Positions 61,680-64,000 of a DNA stretch of 64,000 nucleotides are shown here, piece by piece (the first letter of the stretch is position 1; each line of letters starts with the position of its first letter). Below the pieces are notes generated by a model. That model had not been told where the DNA came from and searched no databases. It was given only the letters and a program-made list of their open reading frames with translations. The stretch lies in the NCBI RefSeq assembly GCF_020873915.1, contig NZ_JAHWGP010000029.1, positions 1-64,000 of the forward strand, in the 5' to 3' direction. A program made the position numbers and the translations under genes. Source of the DNA: Streptomyces sp. DH5. GTDB taxonomy: Bacteria; Actinomycetota; Actinomycetes; Streptomycetales; Streptomycetaceae.

Positions 61680-63200
61680 GTGGGGAGCACATGGCGGCGC
61701 CGGGCGCCGGCGGCGGCACCGCTGGTACTGGTCCTGCTGGCGGCGACCGGCTGTGACGGCGCGCCGGACGCACGGCCGGAGCCGACCGCCGCGCCGTCCG
61801 CCCCCGTGGCCCGGGTGTGCGACCGGCCCGGGCCCGGACCGGCGAAGGCGCCGGCGGGCGCGGTGACCGTCGACCCCTCGGTCACCGGCGACCTCGCCGC
61901 GAAGACCAGGACCAGTCCCCCGCGCACCACCTTCTGGCTCCGGCCGGGCACGCACCGGCTCGGACCGGACCGCTACGCCCAGGTCGTCCCCAAGGAGGGC
62001 AACACCTACCTCGGCGCACCGGGCGCGGTGCTCGACGGCCGCGGGACCAACCAGTACGCCTTCGGCGGCACCGCCCGGGACGTCACCGTCCGCCACCTGA
62101 CCGTGCGGGGCTTCGTCGCGCCGCACGACGAGGGCGTGGTCAACCACGACTCCGCCGACGGGTGGGTGATCGAGCACTCCACGATCCGGGACAACACCGG
62201 TGCCGGGCTGATGGCCGGGGCCCGCCAGCGGGTCCGGGCCAACTGCCTGCGCGACAACGGCCAGTACGGCATGAACGCCTACAAGGCCGGAGGCCGCATC
62301 ACCGGCCTGGTGGTGGAGGGCAACGAGATCACCGGCAACAACACCGGCGACTGGGAGCGGAAGCGGCCGGGCTGCGGCTGCACCGGCGGCGTCAAGTTCT
62401 GGGCCGTCGACGGCGCCGACGTACGCGGCAACTGGGTGCACGACAACCGCGGCACCGGCCTGTGGGCGGACACCAACAACAACGACTTCCGCATCGAGGA
62501 CAACCTGCTCGAGGCCAACGACGGTGCCGCGCTGATCTACGAGACCAGCTACAACGCGGTCGTCCGGGGGAACACGATCCGGCGGAACAACTGGGTCGAG
62601 GGCCGCCGGTACGCCGACCGCGGCGACACCTTCCCGTTCGCGACCGTGTACGTGTCCGAGTCCGGCGGCGAACCGCGGGTGCCCGCCCGCACGGACCGGA
62701 TCGAGATCCACCGGAACGTGCTGGAGGACAACTGGTCCGGGATCACCCTGTGGGAGAACGCCGACCGGTTCTGCAACAGCCCCGCCAACACCTCCTCCGG
62801 TGACTGCACGCTGCTGGTGCGGGACACCGCCCGCTGCGCGCAGCCGGCGATCGCCGCCGCGCCCCTGCGCTCCGACTGCCGGTGGAAGACCCAGCGGGTG
62901 GACATCCACCACAACCGCTTCCTGCTGGACGAGTCCGTCGTCGACTGCGCGGACACGTGCGCCCGCATGGCGGTGCTGGCCAACTACGGCACCTACCCGG
63001 ACTGGTCGCCGTACCAGGGCGAGGGGGTCGCCGAGGCGATCACCCACGAGCAGGACAACCGCTGGCGCGACAACGTCTACGTCGGGTCGTGGACGTTCGT
63101 CGCCCACGACCCGAGCCGGGTGCTGGACCGCGGGCAGTGGCAGGGCGCGCCCTACCGGCAGGACGCGGGCAGCACCTTCCGTACCCGGGACGGTGGTTGA
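61680..63200 (+). CDS. Right-handed beta-helix lipoprotein (polysaccharide lyase/epimerase-like)
   Basis: 506 residues from GTG 61680 with GGAGGAGGG upstream, 17 bp after the lyase gene. The signal LVLVLLAATGC has a lipobox-like end (Cys about 25). From about 120 onward the sequence repeats parallel beta-helix coils: VRHLTVRGFVAPHDEG, WVIEHSTIRDNTGAGLMAG, NYNAVVRGNTIRRNN-like turns, and NRFLLDESVVDCADTC. This fold occurs in polysaccharide lyases and in mannuronan C5-epimerases such as AlgG. No specific catalytic triad could be assigned by eye. Probably acts on the exported polymer at the cell surface. Confidence 0.82.
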   Translation: MGSTWRRRAPAAAPLVLVLLAATGCDGAPDARPEPTAAPSAPVARVCDRPGPGPAKAPAGAVTVDPSVTGDLAAKTRTSPPRTTFWLRPGTHRLGPDRYAQVVPKEGNTYLGAPGAVLDGRGTNQYAFGGTARDVTVRHLTVRGFVAPHDEGVVNHDSADGWVIEHSTIRDNTGAGLMAGARQRVRANCLRDNGQYGMNAYKAGGRITGLVVEGNEITGNNTGDWERKRPGCGCTGGVKFWAVDGADVRGNWVHDNRGTGLWADTNNNDFRIEDNLLEANDGAALIYETSYNAVVRGNTIRRNNWVEGRRYADRGDTFPFATVYVSESGGEPRVPARTDRIEIHRNVLEDNWSGITLWENADRFCNSPANTSSGDCTLLVRDTARCAQPAIAAAPLRSDCRWKTQRVDIHHNRFLLDESVVDCADTCARMAVLANYGTYPDWSPYQGEGVAEAITHEQDNRWRDNVYVGSWTFVAHDPSRVLDRGQWQGAPYRQDAGSTFRTRDGG

Positions 63201-63201
63201 C

Positions 63202-64000
63202 ATGGGTGCCGGGCGCACGCCGAGGGCCGTCGGGACGGCCTGGGGGCTGCTGGTCCTCAACACGCTCGGCTCCGCCGGGGCGAAGACCATCGTGCCGCTG
63301 CCCCGCTCCCTCATCCAGATGGTCACCATGGGCGCGCTGGTCGCCGCGTTCACGCTGGCGCTCGCGGTCGACCTCCGGCTGCGCGTGCGGCCGAGCGCCT
63401 TCCTGTTCCTGCTCACGCTGCTGCTGGTGCCGAGCGTGATCGCCAGCGCGAGCCTGGAGTCGGGCTTCGGGGCGCTGTTCCGCTGTGCCCGGCTGACCCT
63501 CTTCGTCGCCACCCTGTGGCTGCTCAGCCGCTGGTGGGACGGCGGCACCGGCTTCGTGCGGCACCACATCCGGATGTACTTCCTGGTGCTGTGTTCGGTG
63601 GCCGCCGGGCTGGCCGTCTCCCCGGGCGCCGCCCTGCCCGACCTCTACGGCGGGCGGCTGGTCGGCGCGCTGTGGCCGCTCACCCCGCCGCAGATCGGCC
63701 AGTACGCCGCGGTGATCACCGGGCTCAGCGTGCTGCTCCTGCTGGGCCGCCGCACCGACCGGGGCAGCACGGCCCTGGTCGTCGTGCCGGCCCTGGCCCT
63801 GCTCGCGCTGACCCACACCCGTACGGCCACGCTCGGTCTGATCGCCGGGCTGGCGGTGGCGATCGGCTCGCTCGTGCTGACCAGCGCCGCCGCCCGCCGG
63901 TTCTTCACCTGGGCCGTGCTGGTGGCCGCCGTGGCCGCGGTGGGGTTCGGCTCCGCGCTGCAGGCGTGGTTCCTGCGCGGGCAGAGCCAGGAGAACTTCA
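63202..64000 (+). CDS. Wzy/O-antigen ligase-like membrane protein, cut by window end
   Basis: ATG 63202, 1 bp after the preceding stop; 266 codons visible and the frame is open at the edge. Multiple hydrophobic segments (LLVLNTLGSAGAKTIVP, MGALVAAFTLALAV, FLFLLTLLLVPSVIASA, YAAVITGLSVLLLLG, VVVPALALLALTHTRTATLG, LVAAVAAVGFGSAL) and the HTRTATLGLIAGL motif are typical of O-antigen polymerase/ligase proteins. It would join repeat units outside the membrane. Confidence 0.82.
   Translation, partial: MGAGRTPRAVGTAWGLLVLNTLGSAGAKTIVPLPRSLIQMVTMGALVAAFTLALAVDLRLRVRPSAFLFLLTLLLVPSVIASASLESGFGALFRCARLTLFVATLWLLSRWWDGGTGFVRHHIRMYFLVLCSVAAGLAVSPGAALPDLYGGRLVGALWPLTPPQIGQYAAVITGLSVLLLLGRRTDRGSTALVVVPALALLALTHTRTATLGLIAGLAVAIGSLVLTSAAARRFFTWAVLVAAVAAVGFGSALQAWFLRGQSQENF

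Overview
The window is high-GC actinobacterial DNA and almost certainly from a Streptomyces chromosome. Supporting evidence is the GTG and TTG starts, the strong third-position GC, a dasR-dasABCD chitobiose locus with operator-like sites, a SepF-like gene, a Streptomyces-type small protein family, and many Tat/Sec-exported proteins and lipoproteins. I see no tRNA, rRNA or CRISPR array.

Left part (1-12.3 kb) is an accessory region. It starts with the cut-off 5' end of an IS701-type transposase. Next comes a secreted polymorphic toxin (ALF repeats, Ala-rich helices, HINT protease domain, about 100-residue C-terminal tip) whose stop overlaps a putative immunity gene. A run of exported proteins follows: a small secreted protein, two paralogous trypsin-fold/FG-GAP proteins whose catalytic His and Ser are both substituted, and between these a Tat-exported D-glucuronyl C5-epimerase-like protein. 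The second FG-GAP gene carries an in-frame TGA and is followed immediately at its stop codon by a decayed IS5-family element with matching inverted ends and a TAA duplication.

Middle-left part (12.3-30.8 kb) has a Pnkp/Hen1 RNA-repair operon, an F420-type oxidoreductase, a block of 38-bp tandem repeats, small housekeeping-type genes (DUF6099-like, MazG-like, SepF-like, YdeI-like), then dasD-C-B-A divergent from dasR with three dre-like sites. After these come an MFS gene, an IS5 remnant, a YceI-family gene and a DUF4232-like lipoprotein.

The 30.8-43.3 kb part holds a compact, translationally coupled operon: fatty-acyl-AMP ligase, a PKS with domain order ACP-KS-AT-ACP-TE, and an antigen-85-like esterase. 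This is the organisation of the mycobacterial FadD32-Pks13-Ag85 mycolic acid module, here in a genus that makes no mycolic acids. A divergent MFS exporter, a degenerate adenylate-forming protein, a PucR-family regulator and a CMD-family protein flank it. The two divergent promoter regions share the palindrome YTGTCA-N6-TGACAA.

The right part (43.3-64 kb) begins with two overlapping genes for secreted propeller-like proteins and a transmembrane Ser/Thr kinase. A long operon for a uronic-acid exopolysaccharide follows: initiating sugar-phosphate transferase, AlgD-like GDP-mannose dehydrogenase (Cys268 conserved), GT4 glycosyltransferase, two Wzz-like proteins without Walker motifs, AsnB-type amidotransferase, fused MDR/Gfo-Idh oxidoreductase, heparinase II/III-like lyase, beta-helix lipoprotein and a Wzy/ligase-like membrane protein cut by the window end. 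Most genes overlap or lie within 20 bp of each other.
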